Below are positions 8,686 through 19,513 of a DNA stretch of 64,000 nt, piece after piece. The stretch's first letter is position 1. Every line of letters starts with the position of its first letter. The stretch is from Toxoplasma gondii ME49 (taxonomy: Eukaryota; Apicomplexa; Conoidasida; Eucoccidiorida; Sarcocystidae). A program made the translations under genes and the position numbers. A model generated the notes under the pieces. It ran no database searches. It was not told the DNA's origin and saw only the letters and a program-made list of their open reading frames with translations. The stretch lies in the NCBI RefSeq assembly GCF_000006565.2, contig NC_031478.1, positions 5,728,212 to 5,792,211 on the forward strand. Direction: 5' to 3'.

Positions 8686-11600
8686 TACGTATGTATATGT
8701 ATGTATGAATCGATCTTTTTATTTAGCCGTTGATGTACAGATGCACTGATAGACCTTCATTGGACTTTGCGTGGAAACGGATACGTTTGCGAGCGTCCCT
8801 TCTGATGCATTTCCATTTTAGGCGCCTGTGCAGTCATGGCTCTCGAGAAAATCCCCGCCGACATTCGCCAGTCTGGTGGCGTAGCCCGGATGTCGGATCC
8901 GGCGATGATCGAAGAAATCATGAAGGTAAATACCATGTCTCTCCCATTATTTTCTTCCTTTCCCTATCTTTCTTCTTCGTCTGGCTCCGCTCGTCCTCTC
9001 GATTCTCCCTCGTGTCTCCTTCTCTTTTCTCCTGCCCGACTCGCTTCTCTGCCTCTCTCTCCATGTTTCGCCTTCATTTGCTTCTTCCTTGGTGCGTGCT
9101 GCAGGGGGTAAGGCGCGCAGTTTGCTCGTTCTTTCTCTCTTGGATCTTATCCCTTCTCTGCTGATCTCTTCTTTTGCTCTTTTTTTCGCGAGTTCTCTCC
9201 TCACTCCGCGTCCTATTCTCGAGGAGCAACGTCCCTCTCCTCTCCTGTCTCTCCTGTCTTCCCTTCCTTTGTTGTTTCTCTGCGGATTCAATTTCAGTCG
9301 CCTCTTTTCCGTTTAGTTTCTTTCGTCTTCCACCTCTCCTTCTTCTCTTCCTCCCTTGGCTCGTCCTCTCCTTTACTTTCTACGTGTCTTGCTCCTCTTT
9401 TTCACATCTGTCTCTCTTCTTCTCCTCATTCTTCTCCTCTCTCGTTATTTTGTTCTCTCGCTTCTCCTTCTCTCTTCTCCTCCTCTCTTTTCTCCTCTTC
9501 TCTCTCTTCTTCTCTTTCTTGTTCTCCTTTGCCCTCTTCTCTTCCTCCCCCTCCGTTTCACCTTCGGCTTTTCCGGCCTGTCTGCTCGTTCTTCCTGTCC
9601 TCTCATGTTTTTTTCCTGGCGTCCAGTTTTTTCCTTTTTTCTGGTCCTCTTTCGCAGGCGGTCTCCATTCCGGTGATGGCCAAGTGTCGCATCGGTCACT
9701 TCGTGGAGGCGCAGGTTCTCGCAGCGATCGGCGTCGACTTCATCGACGAAAGCGAAGTGCTCACCGTGGCGGACGAAGAAAACCATATTCTGAAGGAGAA
9801 GTTCTCAGTGCCGTTCGTCTGCGGCTGCAGGAACCTCGGCGAGGCTCTCCGGCGCGTCGCGGAGGGCGCCTCAATGATCCGCACCAAAGGTCAGAAAAAA
9901 GGAAAAGCAGGCGAAAGCGCGGTTCGCTGATGGAACGGGCAGGCAGGGTGAGAGGAGAGAGCTGGACGACGAGCCGGAAAGCCTGTTGAAGAAACGGAGG
10001 AGAGACGGAAGGTGACAGAAGAAGGTCGAACAGAGGAAGCGAGAAAAGCAACATGTGAAGAAGCGGTGGAACAGCAAGCAGAGTGGAAAGGAGGACAGAA
10101 AAGACAAAAACAAGCAGATGAGTTGTCAAATGGCGAAAAAAAAACCTTATGGCATCTCGCCTCTCTTCTCTCGCGTGTGGCAGCGAAATCGGAACGCAGT
10201 GGGTATCCGTGCACCCCGCGCGGAGCTGGTGTGTCTCGGCTCTTTTGAAAGCAGAAACTTTAACGAGCATAGCGAGACCAAGACGGATACCAAAGAACAG
10301 GAAACTCGAAATGCCAACGTGGGCTGCTGCGACTCAGCAAACGCGCATGTGTTGCCGTTCTCTTTGATGTCAGTCTTCAGTGTCTTCTCTTTCGGATCTC
10401 ATGCTTCAACTCACATTCGCCTCACCTTCCGTCTCTTCTCCTCCACTTCGCCGTCTCTCACGGCTTCTTATCTCGGTTCCGCTTTCTTTCTCGTTGCTTC
10501 TCTTGGTTGGTTGTTTTCTCGCGCAAGTCTGTGCGTTATCTGCTCTTCTCCGTCTCGCTCTCCTCGTCGCTTTCTCTTGCTCCTCTCTCTGTTTCTCTCT
10601 TTCTTTCTTTCTCTCTTTCTTTCTCTCTTTCTTCCGCACATGTGTCTCATTCGCTGAGTCCGCTTTTGTTTCACACGTCTGCGTTGTCGTTTCATCTGTT
10701 TTTTTTTCTCCACCGCGCCGTTTCTTTTGGCAGGGGAGGCGGGGACCGGCAACATCGTGGAGGCTGTGCGTCACATTCGCACCGTGAATCGCGAGGTCGC
10801 GTTGCTCCGAGCTCTCGACGAAGAGGAAGTTTTCTCTTTCGCGAAACAGATCCAGGCACCTCTCGCGCTGGTCGAGGAAACGCGGCGCCTCGGTCGTCTC
10901 CCCGTCGTCAACTTCGCTGCCGGAGGTGTAGCTACACCCGCGGATGCAGCGCTCTGCATGCAGTTGGGCGTCGACGGCGTCTTCGTCGGCTCTGGAATAT
11001 TCAAGTCTCAGTGCCCGGAAAAGACGGCGCGCGCGATTGTCGAGGTCTGTTTTAGACGTTTCTGCCAAGGGAGCCATTGATTCTTCAAGACACACGAGTT
11101 GTTTCTGTCCACCGTCTGGCTGAAGCGAGGCGCCTGGCGCGCTCTATTTCTACTCGTTCGCCACTGCTGAGGGAGTGTCGTCCAGTGCCTCTCTACTGCT
11201 TTTCACATCTGTTAATTTCAGAGTTGAACATTCACTAAAAAAAACGGCCTGCGGCAGGACCGCACAAATGGACGCGCCCCCGGCCATCAGTTCCATAGGC
11301 ATCGACTCGTGTTTCTGTCTTCAGAAGAGGTGGACTGGGCAGTCGCTCCAGTTCTCGTCTTGTGGCTACGCTGTGACTGGGAAGGTGCCGTTCCTGACCG
11401 CCCTTTGATTTCTCTTCTCCATTTTCTTTCGGCAAACGTCCTTCCGTTGGGTCGTGCGTCTTCTCGCCCACCGTGACGGTCGTATCTCCTCTGCCTTCGT
11501 GATTGTTTAGCTGGAGTCTTTTCTCTGTCTGGCCGCGTCGCTGTGTGGCGCTTTTTCTCTCCTCTTGTGTCTTTCGTGTCGCGCTTTCGTCTGTCAGTCC

Positions 11601-11923
11601 TCTTTCACTGCTCCTTCGACGTCTCTTGCCCTCCCTCGCCGGTTCTCCTGGTGTGCTCTCTTCGTTTCCTCGGATTCCCCCTGCTTTCTCTCTGCTTCTG
11701 CGTTCGCCTGCAGGCCGTCACGCACTTCGATGACGCGGGGCGCCTCGCGCAAGTTTCGCGGAACCTCGGCGAGGCGATGCCCGGTCTCACGATGGACCGC
11801 ATCGAGCGATGGGCTGGCAGAGATACCTGTGAGAAAAAAGAAAATCAAAAAGGTCCCGAAAATTCTATCACACACACATCGACAGAGAGACTTGTATACA
11901 TATATATATATATATATGTATAG
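8307..11923 (+). CDS. PDX1: Pyridoxal 5'-phosphate synthase subunit PDX1 (SOR/SNZ family)
   Basis: Exons: 8307-8445, 8822-8925, 9658-9889, 10734-11044 and 11714 onward, all in phase. PDX1 condenses ribose 5-phosphate, glyceraldehyde 3-phosphate and ammonia (supplied by the PDX2 glutaminase) to PLP, normally in the cytosol. Family hallmarks are present: GGVIMDVMN with the active-site Asp (D33), [26 protein letters not shown] with the first Schiff-base Lys (K90), MIRTKGEAGTG with the second Lys (K158), and the phosphate-binding [15 protein letters not shown] and GVFVGSGIF loops. Residues 1-300 cover the usual family length. After WAGRDT at about 11824 the frame runs on through TA-repeat DNA to a stop at 11923. 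Either the C-terminus is a short microsatellite-coded tail or a GTGAG donor at 11829 leads to a small unseen last exon. Confidence 0.95.
8653..8682. repeat. (TA)n microsatellite in PDX1 intron 1
   Basis: About 15 TA units between exons 1 and 2. Confidence 0.9.
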
Positions 11924-12109
11924 ATATAAATGTGTATAAATATATATATATATATATATTTAAATATACATATATAAATATATAAATATGCATGTGTATA
12001 AATGAATATATGTACATGGATTTATGAATATATTCAGATCAGACCCATCATGCTATGAGCAAACATCTACATGTGTGCTCTTTTCATACGTAGGTAAATT
12101 TGCGAGTGA

Positions 12110-12149
<40 letters not shown>

Positions 12150-13473
12150 GGAGTGATATGAGTGCGTTGACGTATATGTTATATCTTTGTAAAGGTAGGC
12201 GTATGACTAGGCAGAAGAGACAAAGAGTGTGTCCGGGGAAATATATTTGAGATTTATCAGGAGAGAAGACTGGCGGAAGAAAGAGGCGAGAACTGAAGTT
12301 GTCGAACCGAGCAAAGAAGTCTGTAAGAAGGGGAGAGAGCGGGGAGGGGAACTTCGGTGGTCGAAGGAGCGCGGCGGTAAAGCGAGAGAAGACCGAAGAA
12401 ATAAATGCTGCATGCCGAGTGTCTCGGGACATCAAGTTCGGAAAAAGAGACACTCTCCCTTTTGTTGTCGGGATGAAAATTGGGAGAAACGAAATTCCAC
12501 CGCTTCGCCATGAAGGATTTGCGGTCAATCGGACTGTCGTTTCACAGTCACAAAATATTCACGGGGAGTTCCTCTGCGCCCTCGCTGTTTCACTTTGTCA
12601 GCCCTCTCGTCTTCCATCGTTTGAGTCACTCCGAGAGCAAACGACAAGGAAAGGTGAAGAAAGACGAGAAGAAGGGAGAAGACAAAGAAGAGGAAGAAGA
12701 CAAAGCAGAGGAAGAGGCGAAGTACAAGGAGAGAAGGTGGAGCAAACGAGGTTGTCCTGAAAAAATTCATTTTTCAAGTCTCAGCGCGGGAGTGACACCA
12801 CAAGGACATTTTGCGGACGGACAGCTGGAGTGCAACCTCTCTACACCAAGTACTCTTGTATACATATGTCTACCGAAATGTATATGTAGAGATGGAGAAA
12901 TATATATATATATATATATATATGTTCAGTCAGAGGATGTTTTTGGATGTGCTCAACGCGTCTGCGTTCCTGTCGTGTTGTAGCTACATTTTATCCTTGC
13001 CGACTTTTTTTTTCCACACGCACAAGTATAATTTGTTGCCGAAAATGACTTGTGATATTGTATATATATATATATATGGTTATATACTTATATATATATA
13101 TATATATATATTTGGCACACAATTAGGTATGCCTGCTACCGGAGAGGGGGCGTGTTTGGTGTCCGTGGAGTCGCGCGAGACCCAACACCGCTTTTTGTGC
13201 ATAAATGCATGCAAAGCGAGACGCGCCATGAGGCGCAGAATCCAGAGTCGATGAAGAGGTTTGAGCTTCGCTGGCGCCGCAGAAAGCTCTCCTTCAACAG
13301 AGGGTGGAAATCCTTTGCAGTCGAAAAGAAAATCTGGACACTTCGTATGTTTTTACCTCTATGTCTCTTTTTACTTGGTAGTGTGTGTATCCAGGTAGAT
13401 TGCTGATCTTAGTGGTGACGGATGCACAAGCATTCGCCACAATGCTAAAGTGTACACAAATATGCAAACATAC

Positions 13474-13513
<40 letters not shown>

Positions 13514-14407
13514 GTATATTTACGTAATTCTTTTTGTAGAAGAAAGTGTGGGCAGGCCTTTTCGGGGTTGTGAGGAGGCACAGCCAGGCAGTGCACAGTC
13601 CAATTTACGATGGTTCCAGCAGCCAAGAAAATCAGGAATCGCGAACTTGATGTTGCCTTCTATCCTCACGCGGTTGATGCGACCGATGCTTCAAGCCGAC
13701 CATATTCAGCGAGACTGATCTGAGACGCGACTGATCCCCAAGCTGAAAAGTTTCGCGACCCACCTCACAAATCAAGCACCTTGCTCTTCCTCCCAGGTGT
13801 CTTGACACAGATCTCTGTACATCTCAAGAAAGACAATTTGTATACATGCACTCTTATATCCATCAGTATCTAATAGAGCTGTGTAGTTCGGGACCTCAAT
13901 GCACATCTCCAAACAGACACAGATAATATATATATATATATGTATATATTTTTGAATGTCTGTAGAGTTGTAGCAGGCTGTGTGTGTTGTAGCGCACCCA
14001 CGTATGAGTCGGGGGCCGAGGCTGCCCTTTTGTTCTGCGGGAGAGTGGCAGAGGAAACCCCAGACGCTGAACGCGGAATAACACGTGGAGCTCGCGGGAG
14101 ACATTCGCGTATCTTTCTTTGGAGAGTCTTCGTAAACAACGTCCAGTAAACGGATTAAAAAATTTCCTCCACTCTACAAACTCAGAGTTGAGATACGAGA
14201 CACTCGGAGCGCGTTGTCCCTTGCAGAAAAAGCGCCACGCAGAAAGAAAGACCCGACCATAGAAACATACGCAGAGCAGAGACACCGGAATGTCAGAGAC
14301 GGGAGCACGGAGAGACTCCGGACAGCAAAAGAGCGGAGGACGTCCACGTACGGCGCACAAGAAAGGCTTTTGAAATCCAGCGAAGCCTTTCTTTCCCTCG
14401 ACAATAC

Positions 14408-14433
<26 letters not shown>
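11895..14433. repeat. Cluster of (TA)n microsatellites
   Basis: TA-rich runs at 11895-11990, 12113-12146, 12899-12922, 13060-13112, 13477-13516, 13926-13950 and 14407-14433. All lie between the convergent PDX1 and SPP genes, except the first, which overlaps the PDX1 end. Confidence 0.9.
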
Positions 14434-14439
<6 letters not shown>

Positions 14440-15154
14440 ATGCACATACGTATGTACACGCATGTAGATATATCTTCATACAGGCATGCATCTACGTCGA
14501 GCGTAGGCGGAGAAGTGCTTATCTTAGTAGGGGGTTAGAACACATTGAAAAAAGGAGGTCCTATCGAATTCGCACGCATGCAGAAATGGTACAGGAGCTC
14601 CAGTCGCCACGAACGTCGATCGCTGCATGCACACCGGTAACTCTCTCGGACGTTGCGTGTACGCCTCAGCTCTCCAGGGTGTACATACACCTGAGCTCCG
14701 GGACGCTTTGACATCTCCATGGCGAGAGAGACAGCCGGGTTCATTCGTTCGGTGTCCTCCCGTTCCTTCTTCATTGTCTCTTTCGCTCTGTCTCTGTTCT
14801 TCCTTGTTTCCGTCTCGACACGGTCTCTTCTTTTTCATGTTCTCTCGCGGCGCGGCCTTCTCCGATCATTTGCGCTTCTTCTCTTCCTTCATCTCAGACT
14901 CTCCCTCGACCTCTGCAGGCTTCTCCTCTTCATCTTCGCGGTAAGCCAAGCTGGGGAAAGCAGCAAAAGAACAAGTCGCTCCAAACCAAAAAAACTTCTA
15001 CAGCAGAGACAGAAACTCCCCCTCCCCTCTACTGCGCACTCTGGAATCCCCGATGAAAAGCATGCGCAAAGATATACACCCATAGAAGCACTTTGAATCC
15101 ACGCATGCAGCGCAACGCTTGCCCTCTGCTGCTCCCATTCACGCACATACATCG

Positions 15155-15194
<40 letters not shown>

Positions 15195-15275
15195 GAGAAC
15201 TGTTTGACATTGATTTTATGGGTGTGAATCTTCATATGCATACGATTGCATTTTCTTGCAGACCTGAGAGAAGGC
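11924..15275. other. Intergenic between convergent PDX1 and SPP
   Basis: It must contain both 3' UTRs. I see microsatellites, a clean copy of the GGTGTACATACACC palindrome at 14678-14691 and a (TA)n tract at 15156-15191, but no exon with family similarity. Weakly open frames at 12.3-12.8 kb and 14.2-14.9 kb lack splice or start support. Confidence 0.5.
14678..14691. repeat. Dispersed palindrome GGTGTACATACACC
   Basis: Perfect 14-mer within a longer imperfect palindrome (GAGCT arms on both sides). Related copies occur at 8209-8221, 16060-16073, 18417-18430, 32021-32034 and 61627-61640, with a degenerate one at 23373-23386. Confidence 0.6.
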
Positions 15276-18200
15276 TTACACTTCTTTCACTTGGCCGTTG
15301 AGAGCCGCAGCGCCGAAGAGTGAGAAGAGGCAGAAGGGAACAATGTACAGGAGAGCAGGCTGCGGGTGCTGGAAAGGACAGAGACAGAAACACACGGGCA
15401 AGTAGAGAAGCATCACTACGAGAACAAAGCGGCCTCTGCGGAGGAAATCTAGGCGAGAGGCGCCTCTCCGAGAGAAAATCCATTTCCGCTAGAGCGGGAA
15501 ACAGCACTCGACGACAAAGGAAGAGCGAGAAGAAGCAGAGAGCCTCCGAAGAAACGAGAGGCGAATGAAGCTCCCCAGAACCAAAAGGGAGGAAGAAACG
15601 TCTGCTAAGGGAGGAGGACGCCGATGAAGAGTGAATGAATCCAGCAAGGAGACACAGAAGGTCGAGAGGGGAACGGAGACAGGGAAGCGAAGAGGACGAG
15701 ACCGATGAAGGCGAAGAAAGGAAGAGCAGACACAGAGTAGAAGAGAAAAGCGAGAGAAGCGCCAGAGGAGAGGACAGAGACGAACGAGAGGAGAGGACTG
15801 AAAGGAAACAGAAAAAAGGTAGAAAAATTGTTAGATAGGTCTGCGAGACCCACCTGGAAAACCAGCATGATAACTCCGGTCGTCAAGAGTCCGAACTCGT
15901 AGAAAATGGAAACGACAAAGAAGTAGAATTTGCTGAATTTCTGCGGGAACCGGAGAGAAAAGAACGGAGGACACGATCTCCTGTCTGTCTCGTGTATTCT
16001 CCGGCCTCTCACTTTCTAGACCCGCCTCTCACTGTACCCCCCCCCCCTTCCACGTCTGCGGTGTACGTACACCTGAATCCACTATAAGCTTTCGCTCGCT
16101 GAATGCACGCAAACGAACGTCCTCCCTCTGTGCGCACAACCCGCACAACTGTCTCTCTCCACTTGTTCTTTTCCTCCTTTTCATCTTCCTTTTTCCCCAC
16201 TAAGAGTCCTTCTTTTCATAGCTCAGGCGCTGCTCTTCTTCTCCCCTCTCCTTCCCCCGTGTGCCTATCTCGCTCTCGTAGTCTCCCTGTCGTTCCCTCC
16301 TTCCTCAGTCGCCTCCTCCTTCTCTTTCGCGTACCTGGTGGATGTCGATCGACGCGCCGACAGTGGTCGTTTTCGCCGCGTTTCCGTTTGTGACGGAAGC
16401 CGTGGCCAGCGAGTAGTCGAAGCGGAGACACATGGAGATGAAGACTCCCGGAATGACAATGTCTCCCAAGCCGAGAATGCTGTGCTGCCACGGGTGGATA
16501 CTGACAGGGAAAATCAGCTTCGCCGGACCCTCGAAAGACTGCCGAAAAACGTAAACAGCGAATGCGACGATGAAGGTGAAAGCAGTCAGAGCGAACGAGA
16601 AAGCGATGCGGACGGAGGAGAGACTGAAAGAGAGAAGCGAAGCGAATTGAGGAATAGCACAGAGTACACCACAGAAGGCATGCGGAGAACAAGAAGAAGC
16701 GCGGTTCGCGAGTAGCAGGAGCAGAGAGGAAAAGAAAAACGAAACACGAAAAGAAAAGATGAAGGAGTGAAGGGAACCGGGAAGGGAAGAAGACGACCAG
16801 TGGAGATAAAGAAGCCGAGAACATGGAACGCAGGAAAAGAAATGTGTGAACCGTTGAGATAAGACGTCTGTGTGCAGGAGAGCGACTGAGAAGCCGGAGG
16901 GCTCGCGGACATCGCTGTTCCCTCGCGTGAGTTCCTGTTTCTTGTTCTCCGAGGAAAGCCACGCGCTCAGGTTCCTTCTTTGACAGTGCTTTTCCTCGAC
17001 GCCTACCTTGGCCACAGTGACCATGACGTCAGTGCCGAACACCCAGAAGATGTCGTATATGAAGAGTCCCGAGAGAAGGATCGTCGCGACCGTGAAGTTC
17101 CCCACACTCACGAGGCTGATGGCCTGCAGGCAGGAAAGCGATAGGCGCGAAAAAAGGTACGAGACCCGAGAGACAGGAAACGGAGGCCTCAACAGAACAA
17201 AAAGCACCGTCCCACCATGCCGCCCAGGTCACGACAGAAAAGAGTGAGACGCCAGTTCCTTCCTCTCGAGACTTGGAGCTCTCGACCACTGTCTTCCTCC
17301 TTCTCCCTTCTCTCTCTGGGTCTCCTTCGCTTTCTCCCTCCGCGTTCGGCGTCTTCTGGCTGACACTCAAAGTCGAGGCTTTCCTCCGCAGTCTGCGCCG
17401 TTCTCTGTCTTGCCTGAATGCAGAAGGCGATGCCGAGCAGGTTGTGCAGCGCCCAGTGCTTCTTCCATAGCCAGAGAGCAGACAAGGCAGCGGCGACGAG
17501 GTACGCGGCGAGTTGGCTGTAGGAAAAGCGGTGCATGCAAGAAGCTTCGTACGCCTCTCTCTCGCTCTCTGTCTCGAGACTCGGACGCGGGTAGAGCACG
17601 GGAATGTGCGGCAAACAAAGCTTGAAGGCCAGACGAGACTCGTCCTTCGCCCAGTCCGGAAACAACGGAAACTGCAAAAGCACGCACACTCGCATCGCAA
17701 GCCGCTTCTCAAAGTGAAGGAACACATGCACATGCATGCAAATACATATATATATATATATATATGCATAAATATGTATACATGTATATATGCATATATG
17801 TATATGTATTTGTGGGCGAGTGCGCAGCTGTTTATACATCTGCATGCCGAGGGACACACACAGGCAGCTACGCATTACACAGATGCGAAGGTAGAGATTG
17901 AAATACGAAGAGGGTGGGCAGACAAGGAACTCTGTGGGAAGGCATGTAACTGCACAAACGTACGGGTGAGTACACGCAGACGCGCTTCGATCGACACATG
18001 CAGATGGAACCACAGAAGTAGATATACGGATACACGAACATATAAGCATCTACGTATCTATGTGGTTCTTTATGTGCAGCTTTATATGCAGCAGAGAGCT
18101 GTGAAAACATGAAAGACTCTCTGCTTGCATTTGCAGATACTTCTTTCTTGGCGTGTCTCCGTCTCTCCCTTTCACGAGACGTACGAGAGCGACATGAAGC

Positions 18201-19513
18201 GTTTCGCCGAGAGCCAGCAGCCCGATCGCCGTCAGGTACAGAGTGAGCAGGAAGTTCACCCAGGACGCGTCGAGGAACTTGTAGGCGACGTACCTGAGAC
18301 ACCGGCGTTCAGAGGACAAAAATGGCACATTGCGTTCCTGCCCTCCACACAGAAGACGACGCCCGAGACAACGCGACGAGACGGGTTGCAACGAGCGATC
18401 CAGACATCTCCGGCGGGGTGTACATACACAGCGCAGAAGCTGCCAGCACTCCAGCGGCGAACGGAGACCGGAGCAGACTGAACAGAGAGAGAAAAATCAA
18501 AGAACAAGAGAAGAGGGAGGCACCGCAGAGGAGAGGCCGGTTCCACGTCGTCGAACGCAGAGGAAGAAAAACATGAAAACTGCGGGTCACGGCCAGAGGG
18601 CTGCGAAAGCGCAGACGACAGCACGAAAAGAAAAAGTGTAACAGAAGCCGAACGGAGAAACTGCATCAATCAGAGCGAGGGTGCAAGCACAGAGATCGCA
18701 AACCGCCTAGTGGAAAAAGAGCAGCGAAGAAACTGAAGCCCAACGACAATCGCTCCGCAACAGAGACGAGCAAAAGAGAGGAGGAAAGTGAAATGGATTC
18801 CATGACAGCACCTGCGAAGCAACCTCCAGACAGAAGGGACGTCGGAGCACAAAATAACCCCAAAACACTCCACTTTCACATGTCTTTTTCTTTGCCCTTC
18901 TCTCTGTCTCCTCGCAGAATCTCCTCCCCTCCACTGTCGCCTTCTCTCGTTCAGCGTATCTTCTCATCTGTGTGAATCTTCCCCTCTCGTCTCTCTTCCA
19001 CTCTACCTCGTGCGTTGATTGTCTCTCTCCTGTTTCTCCCTTGCTATAGCTCCTTCTCTTCCTCTTTTTCTCTCTTTTCTCTCTTCCCCCCCCCCCTCTC
19101 TCTCTCTCTCGCTCTGTCGTCTCTGTGTCTTCCTTTCTTTCTCTCCGTTTGCTTCTGTCTGTTGATTGCATGTCTCTCTCTCCGTTCGCTTCGCTCTTCT
19201 TCACTGACAAGCTGAAGAGCGCGACAGAGCCGAAGACGGGGAAGAGCATCGCGTCCGTGTGGTTCATCGCCTCGCCCTTGTTCGACTTTTCTCCGGTGAC
19301 CTCGTCGACTTCGTTCTGCCTCAGCGAGGCGTGACTGCCAATGTAGACGATCGGAAAGGTGTAAACGACCATTTGCAGAAGGACCGGAAGCGCGAGGAAG
19401 TGCGACACGGCCATCGTCGCTCCAAGCAGCGCGAAGCAGCCGTAAAAGAGCCGCCTCTCCGACTTGTGCGCCTGTGGCGCTGCTGCAGCTGCTGCAGCCT
19501 CGGTCCGGCCCAT
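15276..19513 (-). CDS. SPP: Signal peptide peptidase (GxGD intramembrane aspartyl protease)
   Basis: Seven exons on the minus strand: 19209-19513, 18185-18293 (a donor at 18176 is also possible), 17414-17671, 17007-17123, 16335-16538, 15854-15940 and 15276-15368 (TAA). They give about 390 residues, close to the usual 370-400. All phases join. The ATG at 19513 has a good AAGATGG context. SPP is an ER membrane protease that cleaves leftover signal peptides and some type II membrane proteins. All three signature motifs are present: LFIYDIFWVFGT (catalytic D248), ILGLGDIVIPG (catalytic D289), and QPALLYIVP in the last exon. About nine hydrophobic segments are visible. The protein ends NGQVKEV, lacking a KKXX retrieval signal. 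Intron 3 uses a GC donor (CAG|GCAAGA). Introns carry microsatellites and one GGTGTACATACAC copy. Confidence 0.95.
17412..17413 (-). other. Non-canonical GC splice donor of SPP intron 3
   Basis: Exon 3 must end after ...AFCIQ (CAG), and exon 4 begins AISLVSVG in phase 0. The intron starts GCAAGA, a typical GC-AG intron context. No GT nearby restores the frame. Confidence 0.7.
17747..17806. repeat. TA/TATG microsatellite in SPP intron 2
   Basis: A (TA)n run followed by TATGTATA-type degenerate repeats between SPP exons 2 and 3. Confidence 0.85.

Noticed and set aside
9174..9989. 271-codon frame overlapping PDX1 intron 2 and exon 3
   Set aside because: Out of frame with PDX1 exon 3 and mostly phenylalanine/leucine/serine from the pyrimidine-rich intron.
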